Origin: JBIOHJ01 sp044448905
GTDB taxonomy: Bacteria > Bacteroidota > Bacteroidia > AKYH767-A > OLB10
Reading direction: 5' to 3'
Assembly (NCBI GenBank): GCA_044448905.1
Contig: JBIOHJ010000060.1
Location: forward strand, 1-19,246
DNA length: 19,246 nt
Shown here: positions 6,181 through 14,505 of the stretch, piece after piece
Layout: the number at the start of each line of letters is the position of its first letter
How positions within the stretch are numbered: the first letter of the stretch is position 1
Made by a program: the position numbers and the translations under genes
The notes under the pieces: generated by a model
The model's input: only the letters and a program-made list of their open reading frames with translations
Databases searched by the model: none
Told to the model about the DNA's origin: nothing

Positions 6181-8781
6181 TTAATGCATTACAATAATTT
6201 TTTTCCTCACAACACTTCCATCTTGTTCCATAGAAACAAAATAAAATCCTGATGTAATATTTTTTACATCAACAAGAACTTTATTACCTGAGATATTTTT
6301 TCTCAAAACTTCTTTTCCGGCAAGATCGTGGATTATTAAATTCCCGGAAGAATTATTTTTTGAAACAAGCGTTATATGATCCTCTGCAGGATTGGGGAAT
6401 AGCATAAAAGTTTCATTGCCAAATGCCGGCTCATGAATACCAACAGGATCACTGATAATATTATAAGTGGAGTTTGTTGCAACATCAGGATTGAAATCAA
6501 AATAAATATGAGCTGTATTGCTAATTGTAGTTCCGTTTGGAATGCCCGAAATCGGTTTTATTGCGAACAAAATATTTCTATGACTGGAAGGTTCATTCGT
6601 ATTGCTGTCTGGTAAATATATATTGTTAAAGGAGAATTTAATTACATTATTGCTTAAAAAAACAGTTGACATTGTGTGGCTGGATGTTAGTATCCGCATG
6701 GTGCTCACATCAAGAGAAGCATCAATCGTGTCGAGAATAAAAACATTAAATGCGGTATCATTACCGGTATTTTGAAAATTAATGGTGTAAATCAATTCTG
6801 TTCCGGATAGAATCGCTCCGCCAGGTGTAACACTTTTATCATTCGGATCAATAGAATTAGTTACAGGGCGGCATGTAGTTGCAATATTATTGAGAGGAAA
6901 ACTATCGGCAACTATTGGTTCAGCAATGGCTTTTACACAAATGGTATCTCCAATTTGCATTGTTGACTTGCAAAATAAATCGACAGAGGCATAAAAACTT
7001 CCGGAATTATAACTGAGAATTCCCGTATTCCAAATTAAAGTATCACCAATTATTGCTGATGGAGGAGGACTTGCGGATAGGAATATGAAATAATTTGTAT
7101 CAACAGGAAATCGAAGTTCTCCGATTGTCGGCAAAAACAAATTATTATGCATAGTTAAAAAAACAGTGCGGTTAAAATTCGGGCGGAAGTTAGTTGCAGA
7201 AATTGTCGGTTCCAAATCGTAACCCGGAACAACATTCAATGCAAAATCATTTCCCGTTGATGGAAGGATGGTGATGTTAGAATAAATTCCGCTTGCAGGG
7301 CAAATAGTATTATACAAATTGCTGGGTGCCAACTGAACACTATACATTGCACCTGTCGGTACATTAAAATCATAATCACCAACGGTGTCGGTAAAATCCC
7401 AATAGAGAATATTACCTCCGACAGAAACTCCTGCCAGGATTCCATTTAGTTTTGAATCACCTGTGTCAAAAATGCAATTTGCATTTGCGTCAAAATATAT
7501 TGTTCCTGAAATTGTGCCGCACGAATCGGATAAAATTACCTGATTATACATGGTAATGGTATCACTGATTGTTCCATTAAGTGCCGTAGCAATATATTGT
7601 ATTGAAAACTGACCGGCAAAAGTATATTGATGTTGTACCTGAATGGAAAATGAAATACCGTCATCAGCATAGCTAGTATCCGTTCCGTCACCAAATGCAA
7701 TATATATAAAAATTGAATCAGTTATATTCAATCCGGAAGCAGTTCCGTAGATATAATCGTTAAATAAAAATGGAATATCGCATGGCGGATTTGCAGTGGT
7801 ATCAGGGAAATTCATCATGTTTATGGAAGCAACTACTCCGGATAACTGAAAACACATTGTATCATTTGAATTGTCCGGATCAGCAGGCATGGATGTGTAT
7901 GTGCAAATTGTGTATGTTCCAGACGGAACTATTATATCCGGAAAATCCATCGAATCGGAAGCTCCCGGTGCTAACGTTCCGCTATATGTTTGTGTAACCG
8001 GCAAACCACCATCCAGAGTGTATGAAACATCAAAATTGGAAATATTAATATTTCCAAAATTTGTAAACTGAACAGAAACCGGAGAAGAGTACCCAGCTGC
8101 AGATGGTGTGTATGGTTTTATAACATTAGTAACACCCGCGTCATTAGGACCGGGTATTGAAATTGAAAAATCATCTATAGAAAAACCATCCAAAGCTACA
8201 GTAGCATCAGAAGTGAAGATAAATCTGAATTGAACTGTCGGTGAACCGCCAATACCAGGTAAAATTCCCAAGTTAATCATCTGTGATTTTGTCCACCCTG
8301 AAGACAAACCAGTCCATGCAGGTAAACCGCTAGACCAGATAGATGCAGGGTACCAATTAACATAAGGTGGATTGCCACCTATACCACCCAACATTGTCCA
8401 GGTTATTCCATTGTTAGTGGTATATTCTAATCTTGTTCCATCCCAAAGAGCTTCAACATTATAATTAAGCCAAAAGGAAAGAATTGCACTAGTAGTAAAT
8501 GTAAAATTAAATACAGGTGTATAAAGGGCGGCATCTGAATTATTTGAATACTGAGTACTTAATTCAATATCCCATGCCAACGCACCGGAGTGGGCACCTG
8601 TTGTTGTTCCAAAATTAGGGGCTCCCCATTGCCATCCACTACCACCACTATTGACAACAACCCAATCTGTTGTATCAGTCTCAAAATTGTTAAAATAGGG
8701 AGGAGATATTGGAACAATCTGAGCATTGCTGAATAAAAAAATAAAAAAAAGCAAAACTGTCAGAGTAAATATTTTTCTCAT
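6181..8781 (-). CDS. Large multidomain secreted T9SS cargo protein
   Basis: 866 residues with a signal peptide at 1-20 (ending FLFSNA). Order of modules: (1) about 25-210, a jelly-roll-like domain beginning PPYFNNFETDTTDW and containing DGTRLEYTTNNGITWTMLG, shared with the adjacent 293-residue protein; (2) about 213-310, a CARDB-like beta-sandwich (NDAGVTNVIKP ... LDGGLPVTQTY); (3) about 325-420, a PKD-like region with FGDGTDTSY; (4) about 423-510, an SdrD_B-like fold (SGTIYFDANANCIFDTGDS); (5) about 645-775, a DUF11-like conserved-repeat domain starting SIDPNDKSVTPGG; (6) about 793-866, a T9SS type A sorting domain (LFPNPAEDHITL ... SGFYFVSMEQDGSVVRKKII). The architecture is that of a surface or released adhesin-like protein; no enzyme motif is seen. 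It is first in a two-gene minus-strand unit with the paralogue ending at 5248. Confidence 0.88.
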   Translation of the reverse strand: MRKIFTLTVLLFFIFLFSNAQIVPISPPYFNNFETDTTDWVVVNSGGSGWQWGAPNFGTTTGAHSGALAWDIELSTQYSNNSDAALYTPVFNFTFTTSAILSFWLNYNVEALWDGTRLEYTTNNGITWTMLGGIGGNPPYVNWYPASIWSSGLPAWTGLSSGWTKSQMINLGILPGIGGSPTVQFRFIFTSDATVALDGFSIDDFSISIPGPNDAGVTNVIKPYTPSAAGYSSPVSVQFTNFGNINISNFDVSYTLDGGLPVTQTYSGTLAPGASDSMDFPDIIVPSGTYTICTYTSMPADPDNSNDTMCFQLSGVVASINMMNFPDTTANPPCDIPFLFNDYIYGTASGLNITDSIFIYIAFGDGTDTSYADDGISFSIQVQHQYTFAGQFSIQYIATALNGTISDTITMYNQVILSDSCGTISGTIYFDANANCIFDTGDSKLNGILAGVSVGGNILYWDFTDTVGDYDFNVPTGAMYSVQLAPSNLYNTICPASGIYSNITILPSTGNDFALNVVPGYDLEPTISATNFRPNFNRTVFLTMHNNLFLPTIGELRFPVDTNYFIFLSASPPPSAIIGDTLIWNTGILSYNSGSFYASVDLFCKSTMQIGDTICVKAIAEPIVADSFPLNNIATTCRPVTNSIDPNDKSVTPGGAILSGTELIYTINFQNTGNDTAFNVFILDTIDASLDVSTMRILTSSHTMSTVFLSNNVIKFSFNNIYLPDSNTNEPSSHRNILFAIKPISGIPNGTTISNTAHIYFDFNPDVATNSTYNIISDPVGIHEPAFGNETFMLFPNPAEDHITLVSKNNSSGNLIIHDLAGKEVLRKNISGNKVLVDVKNITSGFYFVSMEQDGSVVRKKIIVMH
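6250..6271 (-). repeat. Inverted repeat within sorting-domain coding DNA (copy 2)
   Basis: Same element as at 5317-5338: TGATGTAA (6250-6257), spacer TATTTT, TTACATCA (6264-6271), in the DVKNITS codons of the 866-residue protein. Identity at the nucleotide level, including silent positions, points to recent duplication or gene conversion. Confidence 0.6.
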
Positions 8782-8798
8782 GAGCTGATTTATTTATG

Positions 8799-8828
8799 TA
8801 AAGATAACATTCGTTTCAATAAGTCAAC
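8799..8828 (-). promoter_or_regulatory. Candidate promoter for the two-gene cargo operon
   Basis: On the minus strand TATCTTTA (8799-8806) is one base off TAnnTTTG. A GTTG (8825-8828) lies 18 bp upstream in the -33 position. It is 17 bp before the ATG at 8781. The same imperfect box, TATCTTTA, precedes the histidine kinase gene (13381-13388). Confidence 0.35.
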
Positions 8829-8854
8829 TTCAATCAGAAAGCAGTTTCAATGTT

Positions 8855-8862
8855 TATCTTTG
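8855..8862 (+). promoter_or_regulatory. -7 box of the ssrA promoter
   Basis: TATCTTTG matches TAnnTTTG exactly and sits 40 bp before the tmRNA 5' end, implying a precursor leader of about 33 nt to be removed by RNase P. No clear TTTG box is visible at -33. Confidence 0.45.
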
Positions 8863-8902
8863 CATAACGTTCTTTAAATCTGAAAAAGCTACAATCCAAT
8901 AT

Positions 8903-9294
8903 GGGGCCGACAGGAATCGACAGCTTGCGCAATTGGTATGTAAGCATGCCGTGTGTTGTGAATATGACACGCTAATCCTAATTCTCAATCGTCTTAACTG
9001 GCGAAAATTCATATGCGCTTGCAGCTTAATCTCAATGAGGTTAGGCCTGATCACGCCCCAAGGGCGTGACAAGCAACTTCGCTCAGTCTTCCGCTTATTA
9101 AGCTGAGATCACGGGGTTCGAACTTTTGAGCTGGCTGCAATAGTGTCCTTATGTTGCAGTGAGATAAAAATGGAATAAGGAAGATGATGGTAAGCATTCC
9201 GCCACACGTCTTCCCGACAATCAAGTGAATGATAAGCATGTAGAAAGCGTATGAATTCCTTGTCTGGACGTGGGTTCAAATCCCACCGGCTCCA
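8903..9294 (+). ncRNA. ssrA: Transfer-messenger RNA (tmRNA), one-piece
   Basis: 392 nt. It rescues stalled ribosomes together with SmpB by acting first as alanyl-tRNA and then as mRNA for a degradation tag. The 5' acceptor strand GGGGCCG (8903-8909) pairs with CGGCTCC (9287-9293) with one G-U wobble, followed by discriminator A9294. The T arm is GTGGG-TTCAAAT-CCCAC (9270-9286). The 5' portion GGGGCCGACAGGAATCGACA is typical of the family. The tag reading frame is at 9000-9029 and is followed by a long pseudoknot region. CCA is not encoded: CGG follows A9294, so the CCA end must be added after processing. Apparent reading frames on the opposite strand across this gene are antisense artefacts. 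It is transcribed toward the convergent response-regulator gene. Confidence 0.96.
9000..9029 (+). other. tmRNA proteolysis-tag reading frame (GENSYALAA)
   Basis: Resume codon GGC (9000-9002) followed by GAA AAT TCA TAT GCG CTT, GCA GCT and TAA (9027-9029), giving GENSYALAA. The YALAA end is the ClpXP recognition signal. A Gly resume codon and the GEN/GET start are typical of Bacteroidetes tmRNAs. Confidence 0.93.
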
Positions 9295-9411
9295 CGGGTA
9301 AAACAAAAACAAGCATTCAGTTTATTTCAAATGCGAAGGGAAGGGATAACGCCTGAAAATATAACTGCTATCAGCGTAAATCGAACTCCTTATAACTAAT
9401 CCCGCAAAAGA

Positions 9412-9440
9412 GGTTGCTCTGAAAATGAGACTTTTTTTTT
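9412..9440 (+). terminator. Weak intrinsic terminator after ssrA
   Basis: A short GC-poor stem (CTC-TGAAAAT-GAG, with flanking GT/AC) is followed immediately by nine T residues (9432-9440). The stem is weak and the T-run reaches the stop codon of the convergent response regulator. On the minus strand an overlapping AGAG-CAAC-CTCT stem is followed by T residues, so the site may stop both genes. The interval 9295-9411 holds nothing else that I recognise. Confidence 0.35.
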
Positions 9441-10077
9441 ATACAATTTTCTGATCAATTGCCTTTGTTACCGCTTCAACAACTGAATGCACCTGCAACT
9501 TTTCGTAAATATGTTTTATGTGCGTATTCACAGTTGCATAGGATATAGAACATTGCTCAGCTATCATTTTATAGCTTAAACCTTTTACCAAAAAAGAAAG
9601 TATTTCCAATTCACGTTCGGTGAGATTGAAAGAAGCGTTTCCAGGTTTTTTATTTTGCTGCCCAAATAGTTTCAATACTTGTCTTGCAACAGTAGGAGTC
9701 ATGGGTGCCCCGCCTTGCATTACGTCTGATATGCTTTCAATTAATTTAGCTGGAGAGGCTTTTTTAAGAATATACCCGTCAGCACCGGCACAAATAGATG
9801 CAAATATTTTTTCGTCTTCTTCAAAGACAGTTTGCATAAGTATTTTAATGTCTGAGTAATTTTTGCGTATTAATTTTACACCCTCAATGCCATTTACATT
9901 TGGCATATCAATATCCATAAGCACCACATCAGGATGTGTAACAATAATGTTTGTTAATACATTGCTGCAATCTTCAAAAGCACCAACACATTTCATCCCT
10001 TCTGTGGCATTAATTAAAAGCTGCAGCCCGGTTCTTCGTGTTTTGTTATCATCAAAAACTACTACTTTTATTTCCAT
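9439..10077 (-). CDS. NarL/FixJ-family response regulator with LuxR-type HTH
   Basis: 212 residues. The receiver domain spans about 1-122: acidic pair D9/D10, phospho-acceptor Asp55 in VLMDIDMPN, Thr83, Lys105 in YILKKASP. A linker follows (about 123-148), then a LuxR-type helix-turn-helix at about 150-212 (NLTERELEILSFLVKGLSYK, then IAEQCSISYATVNTHIKHIYEKL). It is a DNA-binding transcription factor activated by phosphorylation, almost certainly by the histidine kinase encoded directly upstream: the gap is 44 bp and both are on the minus strand. Normal length, no anomalies. The regulon is unknown. Its likely binding sites would be inverted repeats; candidates in this window are noted at 13363-13390 and 17512-17605. 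Confidence 0.95.
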   Translation of the reverse strand: MEIKVVVFDDNKTRRTGLQLLINATEGMKCVGAFEDCSNVLTNIIVTHPDVVLMDIDMPNVNGIEGVKLIRKNYSDIKILMQTVFEEDEKIFASICAGADGYILKKASPAKLIESISDVMQGGAPMTPTVARQVLKLFGQQNKKPGNASFNLTERELEILSFLVKGLSYKMIAEQCSISYATVNTHIKHIYEKLQVHSVVEAVTKAIDQKIV

Positions 10078-10111
10078 TGTACAAAAATTGATAATTAAAA
10101 TGAATACCGCT

Positions 10112-10132
10112 ATCGCTAATTCTAATGATTTT
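10112..10132. repeat. Possible third copy of the ATCGCTA/TAGTGAT element
   Basis: The 21 bp here match 17512-17532 at 19 of 21 positions, with ATCGCTAATT identical. It overlaps the kinase stop codon and the short gap before the response-regulator gene. The dyad is imperfect (5 of 7 arm positions). Chance similarity in A+T-rich DNA cannot be excluded. Confidence 0.3.
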
Positions 10133-13100
10133 TTAATTCGAATTCAAGCTCTATTCTGGTGCCACTTTCGGTGGTTGAATGGATTGAAATATTCCCACTA
10201 AGCTCTTTTGCTCGCTTGCGCATATTTTGCAAACCGTTTCCCGCCTCACCCTGTCCCGCCCCAAAAGAGAGGGGGTCAAAACCTTTTCCATCATCAATAA
10301 TATTCATACTAAATTGATGATTGGCTGTCGCAAGTGTAATAAAAAGGTTTTTGCAGCCGGAATATTTTGCAGTATTATTTACTGCTTCTTTAAAAATCAA
10401 ATAAACATTTTTCCGCTGTTCCATATTTAGTTTCGTTGAAAAAATGTTTTCACCGGTTTCCATTTTTACTTTGCAATTTAACGGTTCCATTCGTTCAACT
10501 GCATACGCATTCATGCGGTTAACTATGTTATCAAAACGGTCGTTGCGTGTGTTGATCGTCCACACAATATCATTCAAGGCTTCCATCATAGCTGTAGTGC
10601 TTTCACTGATTTGCGCAAGCATGCTGTTTGCTTCCGGTGCTTTTTGCCTTACAATCTTATGCGCCACTTCACTGTAAAGAGCAATGCTGCTTAATGTAGA
10701 GCCGATTTCATCATGCAAATCGCTGGCTATCCTGTTTCGCACATCCTGAAGGTTTAATTTTTGCTTAAGGCGATAGCGAAAACCCGCATATACAAGGGCT
10801 GACAAAAAGAGTAAAACCAAAGCCCGGAATAACCAGGTGTTGTACCACGGAGTGGATATATTTATTTTTAGTGCAGCACCCTCTTTAGCCCAGTCACCAA
10901 AACAATTTGCAGCCTTAATACGAAAAGTATAGTTTCCCGGGGAGAGATTTGCATAATTGGTAAATCGCCTGTTACCGCAATATACCCAATCTTTATCCAA
11001 TCCTTCTAATTTATAAGCATATTTGTTTTCGTTGTTTCGGAAAAAATTCAAGGCAGCAAACTGGAAGGATAAATAATTTTCATCGTGGTTTAAGTACAGA
11101 GTTTCATTGCCAATAGTTTTTTCTTCTTCACCAACTTTAAATTGTGTGATAACAGTTTTTGGAATTTCAGAACTTATGACAAGCGAATCGGGATGAAAAA
11201 TATTAAACCCGCTGATACCTCCGAAAACCAGCTCACCGGTTGATAATTTACTGGCAGCATTGGTATTAAATTCATTATTCTGAATCCCGTCTTTTGACGA
11301 ATAATTACGGCAACTTTCATCAGCAATAGTAAACCGGCAAATTCCGCGGTTGGTTCCCATCCATAAATTTCCGCTGTCATCATTCAGAATTGTATAGATT
11401 GAATTATCAGGTAATCCGTTTTCTGTTTTATACGATTTAAAAGTTTGAGTAGCTTCATCAAACCGGTTAAGCCCGCCACCGTTAGTACCAATCCAGGTAA
11501 TTCCATTATTGTCAATGCAAAAAGAACGGACGTTGTTGTCGCTAATGCTGGAATTATTGCCGGGCTGGTTTATATAACGTTTAAATTTATTCGTAGTGTA
11601 GTTGTATTTGTAAAAACCATTCTGGGCACCAATTAATATTTCCCGGTTTTTGTTTTCGGCAAATGCAAATGTGATATTGAAAATAAGCGTGTCGGATTCT
11701 GTTAAAACGCCTTTGAATTTTTCAAACTGAATTTTTTCCGGATCTGACAAGCTGATTTCACTGGTATTGATTCTGTATATCAAATCGGCATTGGTTCCAA
11801 TCCAAAGATAGCCGCGCGAATCAAGAAACATGCAACGCAGGGTTTGATATTCAGGAAATTTAGAATCCTCATTCGGATTTAAATGAATAAATTTTTTGTT
11901 TTGATAATTGAGAATAAGAATTCCGTCACGGCTCCAGCTTGAAACCCAAATGTTTTTTCCATTGTCAGTAAGAATTTTACTGATGGATGAATTTTGAAAT
12001 AGTGGTTTTCCATCAACAGGCGAATAAACATTTTCAAATGTGTGCGTGGTTTTATTAAACAAACTCAATCCATCAAGCGTCCCAACGAATAAATGGTTTT
12101 TATCGAATTCTGCAACAGCCCGTACGTTTTTATAGAGCTCAAATGTCCGTGACGTGGTTTCTTTGTAAGGCATATAGCTTGCAAACGCAGGTTTCACAGG
12201 TTCGGCTTTCACCAAGCCAATTCCGGGAGCAACCAGCCACAGCACGCTTTTATTTTCCAGTATAAATTCAATATTGTTTGCGGGTAAACTGTTTTGGTTT
12301 TTTTCAACATGCGTTATTTGTTCCATAAATCCGCTTGCCGGGTTAAAAAGATAAACGCCATTGCTTGCCGTGCTAACCCAGAAATTACCGCCTCCCGTTT
12401 GATAAATTCCGTTAATAGCAATGCGGGTTTGCCGGTTGCCGGGGTACCCGTCAAGTGTAAATGTTTTTTCTTCACCGGTTACAATGTTGACAGTATAAAT
12501 TTTATTATACTGCAAAACAATAATAATATGATTTTCTGACTGAATAATTCCATTGAAAGGATTGGAGTTGTCATCAGTAACGGTGCTTTCCGTAAGCTGA
12601 ACAAAAGCATGTCGCATCCGGTTGAATTTAAACAAACCATTTCGTGAATAAAAATAAGTAGCTTGCTTATCAGCATTAAAAATAAGAACCGGAAAATCTT
12701 TTTGCTTCGCACTGTCAGCAGGAAGATACTGAACCGGTATTGCAGCAAATTTTTTGGTTAGCGGGTTAAAATTTACAATCAAATGGTTTTTTCTTAACCA
12801 GACGGAACCAATTAACTCATTTTCATTTTCAATAATTGTAGATGGAATAGTATCAGGCACCCTGAACACTGTTATTTTTTCATCCTGCGGATTGATGTGA
12901 ATAAATGAAGATGATTTGATAATCCAAAATCCGTTGTTGTTGCAGTAAAATTTTTTCACCTCATTTTTGCTATCAAATAACAATAAGTTTTTAAAGGTCC
13001 CCGCTAGCGGATTATAGCTGCAAATGCTGTTTGCCGTGTGGAAAAGAATTTTTCCGTTTTGGTGCACCGCCATTTCTAAAACATCGGATGATGAGATGCT

Positions 13101-13358
13101 GTTCGTATCCGCTGCATTATGCCTGAAAGTCTTAAAGGCGTAACCGTCAAAACGCGACAATCCGGTCTCGGATAGCAGCCACAAAAAGCCGGTACTGTCA
13201 ATGCCAATGCTACGCAAGGTACCTGATGCTAAACCGTCTTCCTGTGTATAGGTTGTAAAATGATATTTGGTTTGAGCAAAAGCAGAATCACATGTAAACA
13301 ACAAACATAAAAGTACGAAGCAAAATCTAAAGACGTGCTTTACTTTCAGACCGATCAT
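10122..13358 (-). CDS. Sensor histidine kinase with periplasmic two-component-regulator propeller and Y_Y_Y domain
   Basis: 1078 residues. The signal peptide or N-terminal anchor ends at CDSAFAQ (about 29). Residues about 30-740 are periplasmic beta-propeller repeats with recurrent reg_prop motifs, e.g. FLWLLSETGLSRFDG, YLWIGTNADLIYRI, ITWIGTNGGGLNRF and NLWMGTNRGICRF. A Y_Y_Y domain follows (about 757-830, with LSPGNYTFRIKAAN), then one transmembrane helix (about 838-858). The cytoplasmic part is a HisKA_3 dimerisation domain with DLHDEIGSTLSSI (phospho-acceptor His882) and a NarX/DegS-type HATPase with N-box EAVNNTAKYSG (about 992), DDGKGFD (about 1022) and GNGLQNM (about 1043). It is like the sensor half of Bacteroides hybrid regulators but not fused to a receiver; the partner is the LuxR-type regulator 44 bp downstream. 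The ligand is unknown. Confidence 0.95.
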   Translation of the reverse strand: MIGLKVKHVFRFCFVLLCLLFTCDSAFAQTKYHFTTYTQEDGLASGTLRSIGIDSTGFLWLLSETGLSRFDGYAFKTFRHNAADTNSISSSDVLEMAVHQNGKILFHTANSICSYNPLAGTFKNLLLFDSKNEVKKFYCNNNGFWIIKSSSFIHINPQDEKITVFRVPDTIPSTIIENENELIGSVWLRKNHLIVNFNPLTKKFAAIPVQYLPADSAKQKDFPVLIFNADKQATYFYSRNGLFKFNRMRHAFVQLTESTVTDDNSNPFNGIIQSENHIIIVLQYNKIYTVNIVTGEEKTFTLDGYPGNRQTRIAINGIYQTGGGNFWVSTASNGVYLFNPASGFMEQITHVEKNQNSLPANNIEFILENKSVLWLVAPGIGLVKAEPVKPAFASYMPYKETTSRTFELYKNVRAVAEFDKNHLFVGTLDGLSLFNKTTHTFENVYSPVDGKPLFQNSSISKILTDNGKNIWVSSWSRDGILILNYQNKKFIHLNPNEDSKFPEYQTLRCMFLDSRGYLWIGTNADLIYRINTSEISLSDPEKIQFEKFKGVLTESDTLIFNITFAFAENKNREILIGAQNGFYKYNYTTNKFKRYINQPGNNSSISDNNVRSFCIDNNGITWIGTNGGGLNRFDEATQTFKSYKTENGLPDNSIYTILNDDSGNLWMGTNRGICRFTIADESCRNYSSKDGIQNNEFNTNAASKLSTGELVFGGISGFNIFHPDSLVISSEIPKTVITQFKVGEEEKTIGNETLYLNHDENYLSFQFAALNFFRNNENKYAYKLEGLDKDWVYCGNRRFTNYANLSPGNYTFRIKAANCFGDWAKEGAALKINISTPWYNTWLFRALVLLFLSALVYAGFRYRLKQKLNLQDVRNRIASDLHDEIGSTLSSIALYSEVAHKIVRQKAPEANSMLAQISESTTAMMEALNDIVWTINTRNDRFDNIVNRMNAYAVERMEPLNCKVKMETGENIFSTKLNMEQRKNVYLIFKEAVNNTAKYSGCKNLFITLATANHQFSMNIIDDGKGFDPLSFGAGQGEAGNGLQNMRKRAKELSGNISIHSTTESGTRIELEFELKNH

Positions 13359-13362
13359 TTTA

Positions 13363-13390
13363 GCTATACTTTACTTTTTGTAAAGATAGC
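13363..13390. promoter_or_regulatory. Imperfect palindrome in the leader of the kinase gene
   Basis: GCTATACTTTAC (13363-13374), a TTTTT spacer, then GTAAAGATAGC (13380-13390): 11-bp arms with one extra A in the left arm. It lies 5 bp upstream of the kinase ATG and covers the TATCTTTA box at 13381-13388, so it could be an operator over the promoter or a leader hairpin. No assignment to a protein can be made. Confidence 0.45.
13381..13388 (-). promoter_or_regulatory. Candidate -7 box for the kinase/regulator operon
   Basis: TATCTTTA on the minus strand is one base from TAnnTTTG and is identical to the box upstream of 8781. It lies 22 bp upstream of the ATG and inside the palindrome at 13363-13390. 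No convincing -33 TTTG is visible. Confidence 0.3.
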
Positions 13391-13478
13391 TTAAAGATGG
13401 GCTACAATAGGATGTAAATAACGTGGATGTAACTGGTAGAGGCGGATTTTATTTATGTAAATCCATTGCTAAATAATA

Positions 13479-14492
13479 TCAATGCACGATTGAAATTTTC
13501 TTTGTGATTATTTTATTATTCGATTTAATCTGAACAAAATAAATTCCTTGAGGGAAGGTTCCGGTTTGCAGTTTATAGTTTACAGTTCGCTGCGCTATAG
13601 CAGTTTTATATATTTCTTTTCCAATAATATCACAAATTTTAATTTCGTCACCAACCGTAAGTTGCAAACCGGAAACTGTTAACTTATTTGATGCAGGATT
13701 TGGATAAATTGAAATTGAATTTTCGATGTTTTGAGAAAAAATTCCGGTTGCTGAATCAGGTGTAATTTTTATGATTTGAATATTATCGAGATACCCTGTT
13801 CCACCTTCGTGGTGCATGTACATCATGTTCCACAATAAAGGATTTGCTTTTGAAGCGACAGTTGTATCAATTCCTGCATTTAAATTACTGGCAAGCACAG
13901 TCCATGTGGAAGTGCCAAGTTGCCTGGCACGAATCCCGATTCGTCCTCCGGCAACTGTGGTTATTTGCGATAACGTAATTTCATAAGTTACCCAATTATT
14001 ATTTGTAAAATTATAGTTAAGCACTGTTCCGTTTGGCAATAATATTTTTTCACCATAGAAAGAGCCGGATGTAAAAATCAATGCTTTTTCGTTTGCATCT
14101 GTTTTGGTAACAATTCCATCATTATTTAAGTCTGCAGCAATCCCAAAATCCAGTCCCCAGTAATTTCTTTTAATGTCGAATGATAAAATATAGGTGCCAT
14201 CAGGAGTAAAAGAAAAACCAGGGAAAACAGTCGTATTGAGTTCTTTGTTTGCATCGCATCCAACATTGGGCCCTACCTGGTTAAAATAAACGGATTTGGT
14301 TCCATCATAACCAGTATCTGCAACCTGGATATCAATATTGGTGCTCCATTTTGTGGTAACCCAGTTATCCTGACCATTAAGATTTCCAGCGGCAAGAGAA
14401 TTAAAATCATAAATGGCAGTTGTGGTATCAAATTGTGCAAATAAATTTTTTGCAAAACAAATACAGATGAACAGGAATAGATTTTTTTTCAT
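13479..14492 (-). CDS. Secreted T9SS cargo protein with an EF-hand/dockerin-like calcium loop
   Basis: 337 residues. Signal peptide at 1-19 (MKKNLFLFICICFAKNLFA). Residues about 22-245 form a beta-rich domain that I do not recognise with certainty. It has a carbohydrate-binding-like layout (YDFNSLAAGNLNGQDNW at the start, GTGYLDNIQIIKI at the end). Residues 121-132 (DLNNDGIVTKTD) have Asp/Asn at positions 1, 3, 5 and 12 and Gly at 6, as in an EF-hand or dockerin calcium loop. The C-terminal about 80 residues are a T9SS type A sorting domain (ISIYPNPASNKLTVSG ... FPQGIYFVQI, then IITKKISIVH). It is third in a tight operon: 13 bp separate it from the stop of the preceding gene. Its sorting-domain DNA carries two inverted heptanucleotide arrays. 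It is predicted to be exported and surface-attached or released; substrate unknown. Confidence 0.85.
   Translation of the reverse strand: MKKNLFLFICICFAKNLFAQFDTTTAIYDFNSLAAGNLNGQDNWVTTKWSTNIDIQVADTGYDGTKSVYFNQVGPNVGCDANKELNTTVFPGFSFTPDGTYILSFDIKRNYWGLDFGIAADLNNDGIVTKTDANEKALIFTSGSFYGEKILLPNGTVLNYNFTNNNWVTYEITLSQITTVAGGRIGIRARQLGTSTWTVLASNLNAGIDTTVASKANPLLWNMMYMHHEGGTGYLDNIQIIKITPDSATGIFSQNIENSISIYPNPASNKLTVSGLQLTVGDEIKICDIIGKEIYKTAIAQRTVNYKLQTGTFPQGIYFVQIKSNNKIITKKISIVH
13557..13591 (+). repeat. Heptanucleotide array inside sorting-domain coding DNA (gene 3, left arm)
   Basis: Five contiguous 7-bp units on the plus strand. Units 2-5 begin GTT (GTTTGCA, GTTTATA and two more). The coding strand is the opposite one, where the array encodes about TVNYKLQTGTF. 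It is paired with the inverted array at 13649-13683. Confidence 0.65.
13649..13683 (-). repeat. Heptanucleotide array inside sorting-domain coding DNA (gene 3, right arm)
   Basis: Five contiguous 7-bp units on the minus strand. Four begin GTT, including GTTTCCG and GTTTGCA. Here the sense strand carries the GTT units, encoding about LTVSGLQLTVG. It lies exactly 57 bp from the left array, in inverted orientation. Confidence 0.65.
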
Positions 14493-14505
14493 TTGATTGG
14501 TTTAA

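Noticed and set aside
8854..9312. Several overlapping minus-strand reading frames of 60-72 codons
   Set aside because: They lie antisense to the tmRNA gene, have no family resemblance, and contain translated tRNA-like sequence.
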